Source: Gammaproteobacteria bacterium (GTDB lineage: Bacteria; Pseudomonadota; Gammaproteobacteria; Pseudomonadales; Cellvibrionaceae). Taken from it: a stretch of DNA of 64,000 bases. The stretch is from contig JAGKWY010000001.1 in the NCBI GenBank assembly GCA_021151625.1, positions 34,955 through 98,954 on the forward strand. Reading direction: 5' to 3'. Position 1 is the first letter of the stretch, and every line of letters begins with the position of its first letter. The translations under genes were made by a program, and so were the position numbers. Below the pieces are notes generated by a model, which had not been told where the DNA came from, ran no database searches, and saw only the letters and a list, made by a program, of their open reading frames with translations. Positions 8,204-17,410 of this stretch are shown piece after piece.

Positions 8204-9564
8204 GTGGACTCTCGATCAGCGGGAAATCACCCGGCGATAAGTCGCTTGCGGTTTTGCTGACCTTGCTATTTCCTTCACGCTTGCTGTGCTGGCTGGTCGT
8301 ACTTGGCGCAATCTTGATGTTGGTCGGTGGTGCTGCTAGCAGTCTGCTGGGGATTGAGTGGGCAAAGCTCATTCTTGGTTTGGGCGGCACGATAGTTGGG
8401 TTAATTACCATTTTTTTATTGCCCGCGCAGTTTGTCAGTTTGGCAACCTATCGCCCGTTAAATTTTGCGGGCATGAGCCGGCGCTGGCTATTTGGTTGTT
8501 TACTCAGTGTAAATACCTTGATTTCTGTGAGCATATATTTAGCGCTGGTAGCAATTGAGGTTTCTGCTCCTGTTCAGGTACTGTTTCTGGCGATTGCTCT
8601 TATGGTGTCCTGGTTATTCCTGTTGAGTGTTTTTATCTCTAGCTATGTCATGGGGCTCCATGGGCTTTTATACGTATTCAATTGGATGTTTTGGGGTATA
8701 GCTGCATGGCTGGGTGAGCTGGATGCTCTGCCATTAATTGGTTTGTTGTTGGCGTCATGGGGTATTTTTTCGCTCTGGTGGTTTCGCTGGCAGCCAAAAA
8801 AATTTCTCGCCAACAATTTATTTATGCCGATCAAAGCGGCTGCGAGAATCAATGTGCAACAACAGGCTAACACCACATTCGTGTCCGGGCGAGCGAACAC
8901 CTGGGTTGGTTCACGTTTGCTCGGTGTGCCAGATAGTTGGTCGGTCAAAATTAAGCAAATGTCCTGGCTGGTGGGTTTAGGTGTATTGCTAGTGCCACTG
9001 TATCTGGCAACTATAAAATTGAGTGACGGTCGGGTTGCCCTGGGCTCACTCAGTGGTCTATTTATTTTGTCTGTTTGTGCTCTGGGTTTTGCCGGTGCAA
9101 TGTTTCGTAACCTTGGCTCCGTGTGGCTGGTTTTTTCTGGCAATCGTGAGCAACTCTATTCCTGGGTGTGGCGACGCTATTTGCATGAAACCTTGCCTGT
9201 TGCATTGTTCTTTTTAACTCTGGGTGTGCTGTGTGATTTGCTCATGGGCAATGTGGATGATGCGAGTGTATGGTTCGTGCTTGTTGGTGCATCGCTGCTA
9301 TTTCAAATGCTGGTGTTTTATGGAGCTGCCTTTATTTATTTTGTGGCGTCTGGTGACTTCGCGTGGGTGTTTGCATGCGGCTTCTTTATTCAGATTACAT
9401 GGTTCTTTTTACTGTGCGCTACGGGATTGTTATTTCCTCTACCTTTTTCTTTGTCAGCTATTTCTATTCATTGGTCGTGGGCTCCACAACTATTAGTGTT
9501 GGCGTTACTGTATTTGCCAGTGCGCAATGGGTTCTCTAAGGCAAATCTGGTTCGGCCGATATGA
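8200..9564 (+). CDS. Polytopic membrane protein, putative ABC permease (paralogue 1 of 3)
   Basis: 454 residues from ATG 8200 (ATGA overlap with the ATPase stop); longer in-frame starts inside the ATPase gene are rejected. Roughly ten hydrophobic segments are visible. Shared marks with the two following genes are an N-terminal LLFPSRLLCWLV and a central WVGSRLLGVPDSWSVKIK around residues 232-249. I do not recognise a named family. Gene order makes it the membrane part of an ABC exporter; divergence between the copies suggests a hetero-oligomer rather than a fresh duplication. Confidence 0.85.
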   Translation: MSGLSISGKSPGDKSLAVLLTLLFPSRLLCWLVVLGAILMLVGGAASSLLGIEWAKLILGLGGTIVGLITIFLLPAQFVSLATYRPLNFAGMSRRWLFGCLLSVNTLISVSIYLALVAIEVSAPVQVLFLAIALMVSWLFLLSVFISSYVMGLHGLLYVFNWMFWGIAAWLGELDALPLIGLLLASWGIFSLWWFRWQPKKFLANNLFMPIKAAARINVQQQANTTFVSGRANTWVGSRLLGVPDSWSVKIKQMSWLVGLGVLLVPLYLATIKLSDGRVALGSLSGLFILSVCALGFAGAMFRNLGSVWLVFSGNREQLYSWVWRRYLHETLPVALFFLTLGVLCDLLMGNVDDASVWFVLVGASLLFQMLVFYGAAFIYFVASGDFAWVFACGFFIQITWFFLLCATGLLFPLPFSLSAISIHWSWAPQLLVLALLYLPVRNGFSKANLVRPI

Positions 9565-9610
9565 TCAGGTTTGCTATATCGTTTACAGTATTATTGTGGG
9601 TGTGCGGCCT

Positions 9611-10951
9611 ATGACTGCGATAAGTAAAAATACCCTTCAGGGAATAGCCATTCTGAAACTGCTGTTCCCTACCGCAGTTATTCGCTGGCTCATGTTAATA
9701 ATGCTCGCGGTCTTTTTGATTGCGTTTGCGTTATGTGAGCTTTTGAATCTGGATTGGATTGGAATTATTGCGGGGCTGGCAGGCACACATCTGTTGATGG
9801 TGGGTATGCTGATAATCCCATCGCAAATGGTGGCGTTTGCCTCAAGTCGAACAGCATCTTTTCTTTCTCACCCGCGAGCGTTGTTGTTGACATTTTATTG
9901 GCTGATTAGCCTGCTGTTAACATTGTCTATCTGTTGGTTGTGGGATTTAACCCAATTAAGTCACTACTCGCCGTTAATGTTTTTAGTGGTGTGGTTTGTG
10001 GTCTCACTGACCTTACAGGGGAGCGTTTACATTTGTGCGCGCTGGCCGGTAGTACATATTTTTCTATTTTCTGCTTACGCCATGTTAAATGATTTCATTT
10101 ATTGGTTGGAAATCTATAACCCTTTTTACCTGGCATTTTGCGTTCTGGTGAGCTGGGTAATATTTTCCCGGTGGTGGCTCAGTTGGAAGTCGGCCACATA
10201 TAAAGTGAACTCATTTTTTGTTGGCATGGTTGCACAGCAAAAAATGGTAGCGGATCACCAGGCTAATTCATGGTTCTACTCGACGTCAGCGAAAAGCTGG
10301 TTAGGTTCGCGGCTCTCCGGGTTACCAGATGGTTGGTTAGCTCGCACCAAACGTATCTTGCCGACTCTTGTTTATACCCCATTTGGGTTTATGCCTGGCT
10401 ATTTTCTTATGGGTGAGGAGTGGGTTAAGAATTTTAGTCTTTTATGCTTCTTTGCCAGCGGTGGAATTCTGGCGCTAGGAGTCTTGTCCGGCTATGGGCT
10501 CAATTTGCATCGTATATGGCTAATCAACCCGGGTTCCCGCAACGAACTATTTTCGTTTTTGCAAAAACGTTTTTGGTGTGATGTGCTGCCGCTAACGCTC
10601 CTGTTAATTTTATCTGCAATCGGTGTGTGTCTATTTTGGGGAGCATGGCAGAGCCTTGAGGCCTGGGTCTACTTTTTAGTCAGTTTATTCCTGTTGCAAA
10701 TACTTATGTTTCATCTTTACTGGTGGGCTTACCAGCGCACCCGAACCAGGGTCGCATGGTCAAATCTGGTGTTGTTGCTCTGGTGGTTTTTAATGTCTAT
10801 TGCTACCGGCTTTTTAATTAAAGGGCCTGCGAGTTGGCCAACCATTTCGCCCTTATGGATTGTAATTCCTGAGTTGATCCTCTTGGCGCTGTTGTATAAA
10901 CCGGTGCGCTTGGGCTTTGTTAATGTGAACTTTGTGGGGGCAGGCAAATGA
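9611..10951 (+). CDS. Polytopic membrane protein, putative ABC permease (paralogue 2 of 3)
   Basis: 446 residues from ATG 9611. This start aligns with the N-termini of its two paralogues (LKLLFPTAVIRWLM); an in-frame ATG at 9527 would add 28 residues overlapping the previous gene and is less likely. No strong ribosome site is visible, only a GTGGGTG stretch. It has about ten hydrophobic segments and the shared WLGSRLSGLPDGWLARTKR motif near residue 230. The gap from paralogue 1 is 46 bases, and the stop overlaps paralogue 3 by four bases. Function is inferred only from position behind an ABC ATPase. Confidence 0.8.
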   Translation: MTAISKNTLQGIAILKLLFPTAVIRWLMLIMLAVFLIAFALCELLNLDWIGIIAGLAGTHLLMVGMLIIPSQMVAFASSRTASFLSHPRALLLTFYWLISLLLTLSICWLWDLTQLSHYSPLMFLVVWFVVSLTLQGSVYICARWPVVHIFLFSAYAMLNDFIYWLEIYNPFYLAFCVLVSWVIFSRWWLSWKSATYKVNSFFVGMVAQQKMVADHQANSWFYSTSAKSWLGSRLSGLPDGWLARTKRILPTLVYTPFGFMPGYFLMGEEWVKNFSLLCFFASGGILALGVLSGYGLNLHRIWLINPGSRNELFSFLQKRFWCDVLPLTLLLILSAIGVCLFWGAWQSLEAWVYFLVSLFLLQILMFHLYWWAYQRTRTRVAWSNLVLLLWWFLMSIATGFLIKGPASWPTISPLWIVIPELILLALLYKPVRLGFVNVNFVGAGK

Positions 10952-12345
10952 GTGTTTCTGCGCAAAAATTTCAAGCCTCTCGTCAATCACCGCGAAGGCC
11001 AACTACTTATGTGCAAACGGCCGCGGTGATTTTTAAGTTGTTATTTCCCTTGCGACTAATGCGCTGGATTGTGTGGTTCAGTCTGGTTGGTTTTATTTCT
11101 GCGCAACTATTGGTGCCGCTTTTTGGTTGGGGCTGGATAAACGCAGTAACCATGATTGCAATGATGTTAACGGCATTTATCAGCGTGATTACTTTGCCTA
11201 GCCAGGCTATTGCACTGGCGAGTAGTCGCCCGGTAAGCCTGTTGGGTGATAATCGTCGTGTTTTGTTAATTGCATTTATAGTGTTTGCTTTTGTTGTCAG
11301 TCTGGTAGCTTACTGGTCAATGATTGCCGCGTTCCAATCATCGTATTTACCTTCTTTGCTGATTGTATGGTTAATGGTTTCGGTATTGCTGCAATTAAGC
11401 GTCTGGATTTGTAGCATTAAATCAGGTGCTCAAAGCTTTATTTATGTGTTGAATCTCGCCTTTGGTCATATCGCTTTATGGTTGAGTGAGTGTCACCCTA
11501 TTGGTGTGTTAATCGCATTGGTTGCAAGTTGGGTGCTATTTGCTTTCTGGTGGTCGCGTTGGTTACCGGCGAAATATCAATCCAATACCTATCTGTTGTC
11601 GACAATAGAAATGCAAAAGCAACACTTAGGTGGTGTGATTGGGGTTGGCATGGCTTCTGGCCGGGCACAAACCTGGATTGGCTCGCGCTTACTCGGTTTT
11701 CCAGATGGCTGGCAAGCGCGCAGCAAGCGCACCCTTGGCGGGCTGGCTATTATTGCGCTCTTTTCAGTTCCATTTCTGGCAGTAATGGAATGGGAAAAAT
11801 TGATGCCGATCATTCAATTTGGTGCAGTGATTTTATTGCTGGTAGCTGCGGGTGGTGCATCGCAAAGTATTGCCTCGAGCTTTTTTCGCAACCTGCGCAG
11901 CATCTGGTTGTTCTCTTCTGGCGATAGAATGAATTTATTCAATGTTGCCTGGCGCTGTTACTTACGCGAGTCTGGCCCTTTGGCAATACTGTTAGTCGCT
12001 CTTGCAATGCTGTTGGAGTTGCTCTTTGGTGCTTGGCGCGGCCTGGAAATCTGGCTGCTGATGGCGTTTTCAGTTGCTATGATTCAAACACTAATTTTTT
12101 ATCTGGTTTGGTTTATTTATCAGAAAACTGAAGCCAGCTTTACCTGGTGCAATTGGGTCTGTAGTGGTGTGATTTTAAGTTGGCTTTTTTCGGTGTGTGC
12201 AAGCGGGTTGGTGTTTTCTTTGCCCTTTGAGTGGCAGGGCATTTCCTCGCTGTGGATTTGGCTGCCGGAATTATTGGCAATTGTTGTGTTGCATAAGAAG
12301 GTGCGCGCCGGGTTTTTCAACATGGATTTGTTGAGGGTCGCGTGA
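10948..12345 (+). CDS. Polytopic membrane protein, putative ABC permease (paralogue 3 of 3)
   Basis: 465 residues. The ATG overlaps the preceding stop by four bases. The N-terminal cytoplasmic tail (about 28 residues) is longer than in the other two copies, then VIFKLLFPLRLMRWIVW begins the first membrane segment. The shared motif WIGSRLLGFPDGWQARSKR occurs near residue 241. About ten hydrophobic segments are visible. With paralogues 1 and 2 it forms an unusual set of three related membrane proteins served by one ATPase. A regulator gene follows 41 bases downstream. Confidence 0.85.
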   Translation: MSVSAQKFQASRQSPRRPTTYVQTAAVIFKLLFPLRLMRWIVWFSLVGFISAQLLVPLFGWGWINAVTMIAMMLTAFISVITLPSQAIALASSRPVSLLGDNRRVLLIAFIVFAFVVSLVAYWSMIAAFQSSYLPSLLIVWLMVSVLLQLSVWICSIKSGAQSFIYVLNLAFGHIALWLSECHPIGVLIALVASWVLFAFWWSRWLPAKYQSNTYLLSTIEMQKQHLGGVIGVGMASGRAQTWIGSRLLGFPDGWQARSKRTLGGLAIIALFSVPFLAVMEWEKLMPIIQFGAVILLLVAAGGASQSIASSFFRNLRSIWLFSSGDRMNLFNVAWRCYLRESGPLAILLVALAMLLELLFGAWRGLEIWLLMAFSVAMIQTLIFYLVWFIYQKTEASFTWCNWVCSGVILSWLFSVCASGLVFSLPFEWQGISSLWIWLPELLAIVVLHKKVRAGFFNMDLLRVA

Positions 12346-12386
12346 CATGAAAAAAAATAGACCGCTAATATTCTGGGGAGATTGTT

Positions 12387-12767
12387 TTGTTTACCCTTAA
12401 CCCCAATTCCGGAATTCCCATTTATCGCCAATTGGTCGAGCAGGTGCGGCGGATGATTGCTGGTGGGCAATTGCAAGCGGGCGATGAGTTGCCTTCTGTG
12501 CGTGAACTCGCTGTTGAGCATGCGGTCAATCCCATGACTATTTCCAAGGCGTATAGTTTATTGGAAGTGGAAGGCTTGTTAATTCGCCAGCGTGGCAAGC
12601 CCATGCAAATTGCACCGCAAAAAAAATCGCAATTAACGGAGCAGGCGCGATTGCAACATTTGCAGCCGCAACTGGAACAATTGGTGATGGCGGCGCGGCA
12701 ATTGGAAATTACTGATGCGCAGTTAATTTCCAGCTTGCAAAAATTATTGGAAAACCCTGCAGATTAA
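12387..12767 (+). CDS. GntR-family (YtrA-type) transcriptional regulator
   Basis: 126 residues from a TTG start at 12387, preceded by GGGGAG at 12375-12380. The N-terminal winged helix is complete (IPIYRQLVEQVRRMIAGGQL, ELPSVRELA, TISKAYSLLEVEGLL). Only a short helical tail follows, with no large ligand domain; that is the YtrA subfamily, whose genes usually sit beside ABC transporters. It should repress the TraB/ABC run, probably through the palindromes at 6257-6299 (inference). It comes last in the run rather than first, unlike the usual order. Confidence 0.88.
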   Translation: MFTLNPNSGIPIYRQLVEQVRRMIAGGQLQAGDELPSVRELAVEHAVNPMTISKAYSLLEVEGLLIRQRGKPMQIAPQKKSQLTEQARLQHLQPQLEQLVMAARQLEITDAQLISSLQKLLENPAD

Positions 12768-12815
12768 CTGTCGAATATTCTGCAGATAAATCGTTAAAAG
12801 TTCGGTAAGTGACTA

Positions 12816-12829
12816 GTTGAACGTTCAAC
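12816..12829. promoter_or_regulatory. Perfect 14-bp palindrome, possible operator
   Basis: GTTGAACGTTCAAC is a perfect palindrome 33 bases upstream of the start of the hydrolase/NatAB operon. Its form resembles sites of TetR-family repressors, but no TetR gene is in the window, so the binding protein is unknown. Confidence 0.4.
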
Positions 12830-12862
12830 AGGTTAATAGGAAAAAAATTAAGGAACTGGTTA

Positions 12863-14422
12863 ATGAGAAAAAAACTACTTTTACTATTAGCTATAGCGAC
12901 ATGGTTGGGAGGCTGTGGTGAGCAACAGGCTGCGTCAACAACCGCGCCGACCTTGTTAAAACCCTGTCCCGGGTTTGTGGAAAGCGGCAAGCCGCCGCTG
13001 GTTTATGGTGCCGAGTGCGGTAGTTTGTTGGTAAAAGAAAATCCGGCCGACCCGGCAAGCAAGGAGATAGCGGTAGAAATTTTGCGTTTGCCGGCCATTA
13101 GCCCGGCGGCGCAGCAGGACCCGCTCTTTTTAATCCAGGGTGGGCCGGGTGGCTCATCCATTGAAATGGCGAGCTTTATCCACACGGTATTTGCCGATGT
13201 GCGCAAGAACCGCGATTTGGTATTTGTCGATCAGCGCGGTACCGGTAAATCCAATCCGTTGCGCTGCGAGCAGTTATCTCCCGCCGATATGCGCTTGCCC
13301 GATGCAGAACAGATGGAAAAATATTTCCTGCTAATGCAGCAGTGTGCAGATACCTATAAAGATTCGCTGCCCTTCTATACCACCTTGCACGGCGTGCAGG
13401 ACCTGGACGCGGTACGTCAGGCGCTAGGCTATAACAAAATAAACCTCTGGGGTGTTTCCTACGGCACGCGTGTTGCGCTGGAGTACGCCAAAAATTACCC
13501 ACAAGCAACGCGCACAATTATTCTGGATGGTGTTGCGCCCAAAGAAATTGCCTTGGCAAAATTCTCCGCGCGCGATGCCCTCGCGGCATTGACAGCGGTG
13601 AATGCAGAGTGCCTGGCGCAGGCAGATTGCGCAAAGGCCTTTGGTGATATTTTGCAAAAGACCGAAAATGTGTATGCGCGCCTGCAATTGGCGGAGCAGA
13701 GCGGGAGTCCGGTGCAGGTGAGTTTTGCCCACCCGGTCAACCAACAGGTCGACCAGCTAACCCTGACGGCGAAAAATTTTTCCATGCTAATTTTTAACGC
13801 GCTTTATTCACGCGATTTAACGGTGCTTTTGCCGCAGGCAATCAGCGAAGCAGAGCATGAAAATTATCGTTTGCTGGCAACCTTATTTTCCATGGCTATG
13901 GATCAGTCACAAAAAATGAATATTGCCGATGCCATGCATTTCAGCGTGCTCTGTAATGAGGATTGGCATTATGTGTCTGCCTCGGATGTTGAAACTACGG
14001 CGCCTTTTTTTGGCATGAATGTTATTAAAGACAAGGCTCGGGTTTGCTCGTTTTGGCCGAAAGCCAGTTTGCCAGAAAGTTATTGGTCGCCAGTAACGAG
14101 CAATGTTCCCGCGCTACTGCTGTCAGGCAAGCATGATCCGGTTACACCCGAGGTTTGGGCTGAGTTGGTTGCAAAAGATTTGTCCAATGCTACACGGTTG
14201 TTGGTCGCAGGCGGCAATCACGGTGTTTCTTACGAAGGCTGCGTGCCGCAAATTATCGCGCAATTTATTGAGCGGGCGTCCATGCAGGACGTAAAAACAG
14301 ATTGTGTTGCGAACATAAAACCTTTGCCGTTAATGCTGGGGGCGAATCAGAAAAAATCCTCGTCGTCAGCAGCGAGCAGTGCCGCGTCCAGTGTGGCAGC
14401 CGCTGAAGGAGTAGTGCCATGA
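12863..14422 (+). CDS. Alpha/beta-hydrolase lipoprotein (prolyl/tripeptidyl aminopeptidase-like)
   Basis: 519 residues. A lipoprotein signal ends at the lipobox LGGC (Cys18). The oxyanion-hole motif is FLIQGGPGGSS, the nucleophile elbow GVSYG (Ser199), the acid is in LLLSGKHDPVTPE, and the histidine in GGNHGVSYEGC. This is the pattern of the proline iminopeptidase / SlpD-SlpE tripeptidyl aminopeptidase group. The C-terminus is a short Ser/Ala-rich tail. The stop overlaps the downstream ABC ATPase by four bases, so hydrolase and exporter are co-translated; the hydrolase may process what NatAB exports, or protect against it (inference). Confidence 0.88.
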   Translation: MRKKLLLLLAIATWLGGCGEQQAASTTAPTLLKPCPGFVESGKPPLVYGAECGSLLVKENPADPASKEIAVEILRLPAISPAAQQDPLFLIQGGPGGSSIEMASFIHTVFADVRKNRDLVFVDQRGTGKSNPLRCEQLSPADMRLPDAEQMEKYFLLMQQCADTYKDSLPFYTTLHGVQDLDAVRQALGYNKINLWGVSYGTRVALEYAKNYPQATRTIILDGVAPKEIALAKFSARDALAALTAVNAECLAQADCAKAFGDILQKTENVYARLQLAEQSGSPVQVSFAHPVNQQVDQLTLTAKNFSMLIFNALYSRDLTVLLPQAISEAEHENYRLLATLFSMAMDQSQKMNIADAMHFSVLCNEDWHYVSASDVETTAPFFGMNVIKDKARVCSFWPKASLPESYWSPVTSNVPALLLSGKHDPVTPEVWAELVAKDLSNATRLLVAGGNHGVSYEGCVPQIIAQFIERASMQDVKTDCVANIKPLPLMLGANQKKSSSSAASSAASSVAAAEGVVP

Positions 14423-15219
14423 TTCGTGTAGAACAACTAGGTAAAACCTTTCCGCTAAAACAGACAAAAAAAATTGCCTTGCCCTTTGCAGTAAAACCAA
14501 ATACTGCCAAGGATATAGTGGCGCTGCACAATGTGGGTTTTACTCTGAATGATGGCGAAATTACCGGTTTGCTGGGGTTAAACGGCGCAGGTAAATCAAC
14601 CCTGATGCGTTTGATTTACGGTTTGTTGCAACCAAGTTCCGGTGAGGTGTGGGTAGATGATTTTTGCGTGGCGCAAGAGCCCAACCGCGCGCGCCAGCGA
14701 TTGGGTGTGCTGCCGGATGATACTGGCTTATACAAGCGCTTAACCGCACGCGAAAATATTCGCTATTTTGGTGAGCTGCAGGGAATTAATGCGGCTGAGT
14801 TAGAGCAGAGCATTGATAAAATAATTCATTGGTTGGGTATGGAATCTATTGCAGATAGACGTGCAGAGGGATTTTCGTTGGGAGAGCGAATGAAGACAGC
14901 ATTGGCGCGCGCCATAGTGCACCAACCGCAACATATTTTATTGGATGAGCCCACTAACGGTTTGGATGTAATTACCACTCGTGCAGTGCGCCATTTGCTG
15001 CACGAATTAAAAGCTGAGGGGCGCTGTGTAATTTTTTCCAGCCATTTGATGCATGAAGTGAGTGGCTTGTGCGATCGTATCATTGTCATCCACAAAGGAG
15101 ATATTTTGGCAGACGGTAATCTGGATGCGATTAAAGACGCCGGCAAGGCCAATAATCTGGAAGATGCTTTCGTTAATTTGGTAACTGCCAGTGCGGACGA
15201 GGAGAATAACCATGCATAA
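14419..15219 (+). CDS. ABC transporter ATP-binding protein, NatA-like
   Basis: 266 residues. Walker A is GLNGAGKSTLMR; the signature is the variant FSLGERMKTALAR; Walker B is HILLDEPTNGLDV; the switch is VIFSSHLMHEVSGL. The SLGER-type signature and the partner gene suggest the NatA group of sodium/multidrug exporters. An insertion of about 15 residues near positions 12-27 precedes the conserved core. It is coupled to the upstream hydrolase (4-base overlap) and overlaps the permease gene by eight bases. Confidence 0.92.
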   Translation: MIRVEQLGKTFPLKQTKKIALPFAVKPNTAKDIVALHNVGFTLNDGEITGLLGLNGAGKSTLMRLIYGLLQPSSGEVWVDDFCVAQEPNRARQRLGVLPDDTGLYKRLTARENIRYFGELQGINAAELEQSIDKIIHWLGMESIADRRAEGFSLGERMKTALARAIVHQPQHILLDEPTNGLDVITTRAVRHLLHELKAEGRCVIFSSHLMHEVSGLCDRIIVIHKGDILADGNLDAIKDAGKANNLEDAFVNLVTASADEENNHA

Positions 15220-16396
15220 AATCTGGGTGGTATTTACCAAAGAGTGGCGCGATGCCTGGCGCGATAAAAAAAGTTTGCGTATGACCCTCTTGATGCCAGT
15301 GTATTTCGTCGGCGTGTTTGTGGCCTCAGTTTTGTTTGCGCTGCATATGGGTAATCAAGCGCGCGCAACCACAAGTGAGCCAATTAAGTTGTCTGTTGTG
15401 GGGGCAGAGCAATTACCCGCGTTGATGGATTGGTTGCGTGAACGCGGTGTGGATGTGCAGCCTGTCGGTGATGACGCCTATCAACAGGTTGAGCAGGCAA
15501 AGCTGGATTACGCGTTGATTATTCCCAAGGACGCTGCAGAAAAATTTGCCACCGGTGAAAGTGTTGAATTGGCGTTGGTATTTGATATGACCAACAGCAA
15601 GGTGCACGGTAGTTTAGGTTTTGTGCGGCAGCAGATCTGGAATTGGAATGGGCGCATGGGTAGTTTGCGCCTGCTTGCGCGCGGAATTTCACCGGCCATT
15701 GTAAATCCGGTGAGTGTGCGCGATTTGAATGTCGCTAGCGATGAAAAGATGGGATTTTTTGTGATGCTGAGTTTGCCCACACTATTAATCCTGACGGCAT
15801 TTATGAGTAGTGTTGGCTTTACTGCCGATATGGTAGCTGGCGAACGCGAGCGCCGCTCACTGGAATCCCTGCTGATCACGCCAGTCACGTCGAGTTCATT
15901 GGTATTGGGAAAGTGGTTGAGCGCATTTTCAATAACGTTACTGGTCCTGGTGGTAGAAGTCTTTTTGTTTGCCCTGGCATTTCATTTTTTACCCTTCAAT
16001 GAGTTGGGGTTGCGCGTAAATGTGACGCCACTGGATTTATTGGCAGTGTTGCTGGTGTTGGTGTCAGTAGGTTTTATTGCCACAGGCTTGCAGTTTTTGA
16101 TTTCCATTTTTGCGCGCAGTTTTAAGGATGCGCAAACCTATATGGGGTTGATGGTATTTATTCCTATGGTGCCTTTATTTTACAGCATGTTTAATCCCAG
16201 TGTTTATGCCGATTGGTTTCGCTGGGTGCCAATTTTGGGACAACAGGTATTGATCAAGGATTTGCTATTGGGGGCGCAGACCAATCTGTGGCAATTCTCA
16301 CAAGTGTGGTTGGTCGCACTGGTACTAGGTGCGGTTTTGCTGTGGTTTACAGCACGGCAGTTGCGCAAGCCTGGAATTGTTTACGGTGCTACCTAA
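15212..16396 (+). CDS. ABC-2 type permease, NatB-like
   Basis: 394 residues from ATG 15212, preceded by GAGGAG; earlier in-frame codons lie inside the ATPase gene. It starts MHKIWVVFTKEWRDAWRDKK, the usual cytoplasmic start of NatB/CcmB-like ABC-2 permeases. One N-terminal membrane segment, a periplasmic domain of about 150 residues, then five or six membrane segments including the MVAGERERRSLESLL motif typical of the family. With the NatA-like ATPase it forms a complete exporter. The substrate is unknown (NatAB in Bacillus exports sodium). Confidence 0.92.
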   Translation: MHKIWVVFTKEWRDAWRDKKSLRMTLLMPVYFVGVFVASVLFALHMGNQARATTSEPIKLSVVGAEQLPALMDWLRERGVDVQPVGDDAYQQVEQAKLDYALIIPKDAAEKFATGESVELALVFDMTNSKVHGSLGFVRQQIWNWNGRMGSLRLLARGISPAIVNPVSVRDLNVASDEKMGFFVMLSLPTLLILTAFMSSVGFTADMVAGERERRSLESLLITPVTSSSLVLGKWLSAFSITLLVLVVEVFLFALAFHFLPFNELGLRVNVTPLDLLAVLLVLVSVGFIATGLQFLISIFARSFKDAQTYMGLMVFIPMVPLFYSMFNPSVYADWFRWVPILGQQVLIKDLLLGAQTNLWQFSQVWLVALVLGAVLLWFTARQLRKPGIVYGAT

Positions 16397-16549
16397 TAAA
16401 AGATCTGCTTTTCATTAGCAGGAAGATTCATTAACAGCGTGACATTTCTCACTAGTTAGTCGCGCTCTGTTTTTTTAAAGTGCGCTCTGTGGCGTTTTAT
16501 GAAAATCGTCCAGTGAGCATGTTAATTGTTCATTGAGAGGCAACGGGAA

Positions 16550-17263
16550 TTGATAAAAATATTGACTGCATCGGTTATTTCCTTTGGCCTGGGTGCTGCA
16601 CTCACTCATTTTTTGGTTGTTGATACCAGCCAGGAAGTGAGTAATAAAAGCGTATCGCAGCCCACGGAAAAAATACAAAGCAACAAGCCGCAGGCAACGA
16701 ATGTGTACACGGATTATATTCGCCAGCTGGAAGAGTTGAATCGCCAGTTAACCAAAGATTTACAGGCTGCTCGTGGTTCTCAGTCTGTAGCAGATGGCAA
16801 TGGCAGTGTTGATCAATCGCACGCCGAACTGGATAGTGCAACATTTGAGGATTATTACAAGGCGCGCAAAAACTCGGACGATTTTAACCAATATTTGCAA
16901 ACCGTAGGTGCAGGTAATGGTACGGGTTATGTAAAAGATTTGGCTGCAAAATTTGAAACTGAAACGGTAGATAGCCAGTGGGCTATAGATTATGAGTCCA
17001 GGCTTTATAGTCTGCTCGAATCGGATGCATTATCTGGCAGCATCGTGCCTCAATCAATCGTTTGTAAATCGCGACGCTGCCAAATAAAAGTTGCTATAAG
17101 CGATATTGAACAGGCCAATCAGGTGATGCAGTCGTTTTCTGAGGCAATAAATAATAATCAATTATCAATTGATAAAAGTATGGTGGTTTCTGCACCAGAT
17201 GTGAGTGAGGGAGTGGTGAGTTTGTATGTGGCGCGCGATGCGAATGTGAAAATTCACGAGTAA
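16550..17263 (+). CDS. Hypothetical membrane-anchored protein with coiled coil
   Basis: 237 residues from TTG 16550, chosen because GAGAGG (16535-16540) is nine bases upstream; a TTG 24 bases earlier lacks a site. An N-terminal signal anchor (about residues 3-25) is followed by a coiled-coil stretch (YIRQLEELNRQLTKDLQ) and a C-terminal domain with two cysteines (VCKSRRCQIKV) that could form a disulfide in the periplasm. I do not recognise the family. It stands alone, 150 bases behind the NatB-like gene. Confidence 0.7.
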   Translation: MIKILTASVISFGLGAALTHFLVVDTSQEVSNKSVSQPTEKIQSNKPQATNVYTDYIRQLEELNRQLTKDLQAARGSQSVADGNGSVDQSHAELDSATFEDYYKARKNSDDFNQYLQTVGAGNGTGYVKDLAAKFETETVDSQWAIDYESRLYSLLESDALSGSIVPQSIVCKSRRCQIKVAISDIEQANQVMQSFSEAINNNQLSIDKSMVVSAPDVSEGVVSLYVARDANVKIHE

Positions 17264-17302
17264 GCATTGTGGTATTGCCGTCAATTTATGGATGACTACC
17301 TG

Positions 17303-17327
17303 CATTAAAACCTGGCCAGTTTTAATG
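17303..17327. promoter_or_regulatory. Inverted repeat, 9-bp arms
   Basis: CATTAAAAC (17303-17311) and GTTTTAATG (17319-17327) flank a 7-base centre, about 85 bases upstream of the small exported-protein gene at 17411. There is no T-run, so an operator is likelier than a terminator. No binding protein can be named. Confidence 0.35.
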
Positions 17328-17410
17328 GCTTTCAGTATGCATTAACAACACTGCAACAGGCTACAGGAGTTGGGCCATTTTACTCACCTTAAAAATGTAA
17401 AGGAGCTAAC

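Noticed and set aside
9527..9610. Earlier start for the second membrane protein
   Set aside because: It would overlap the previous gene and add residues not seen in the paralogues.
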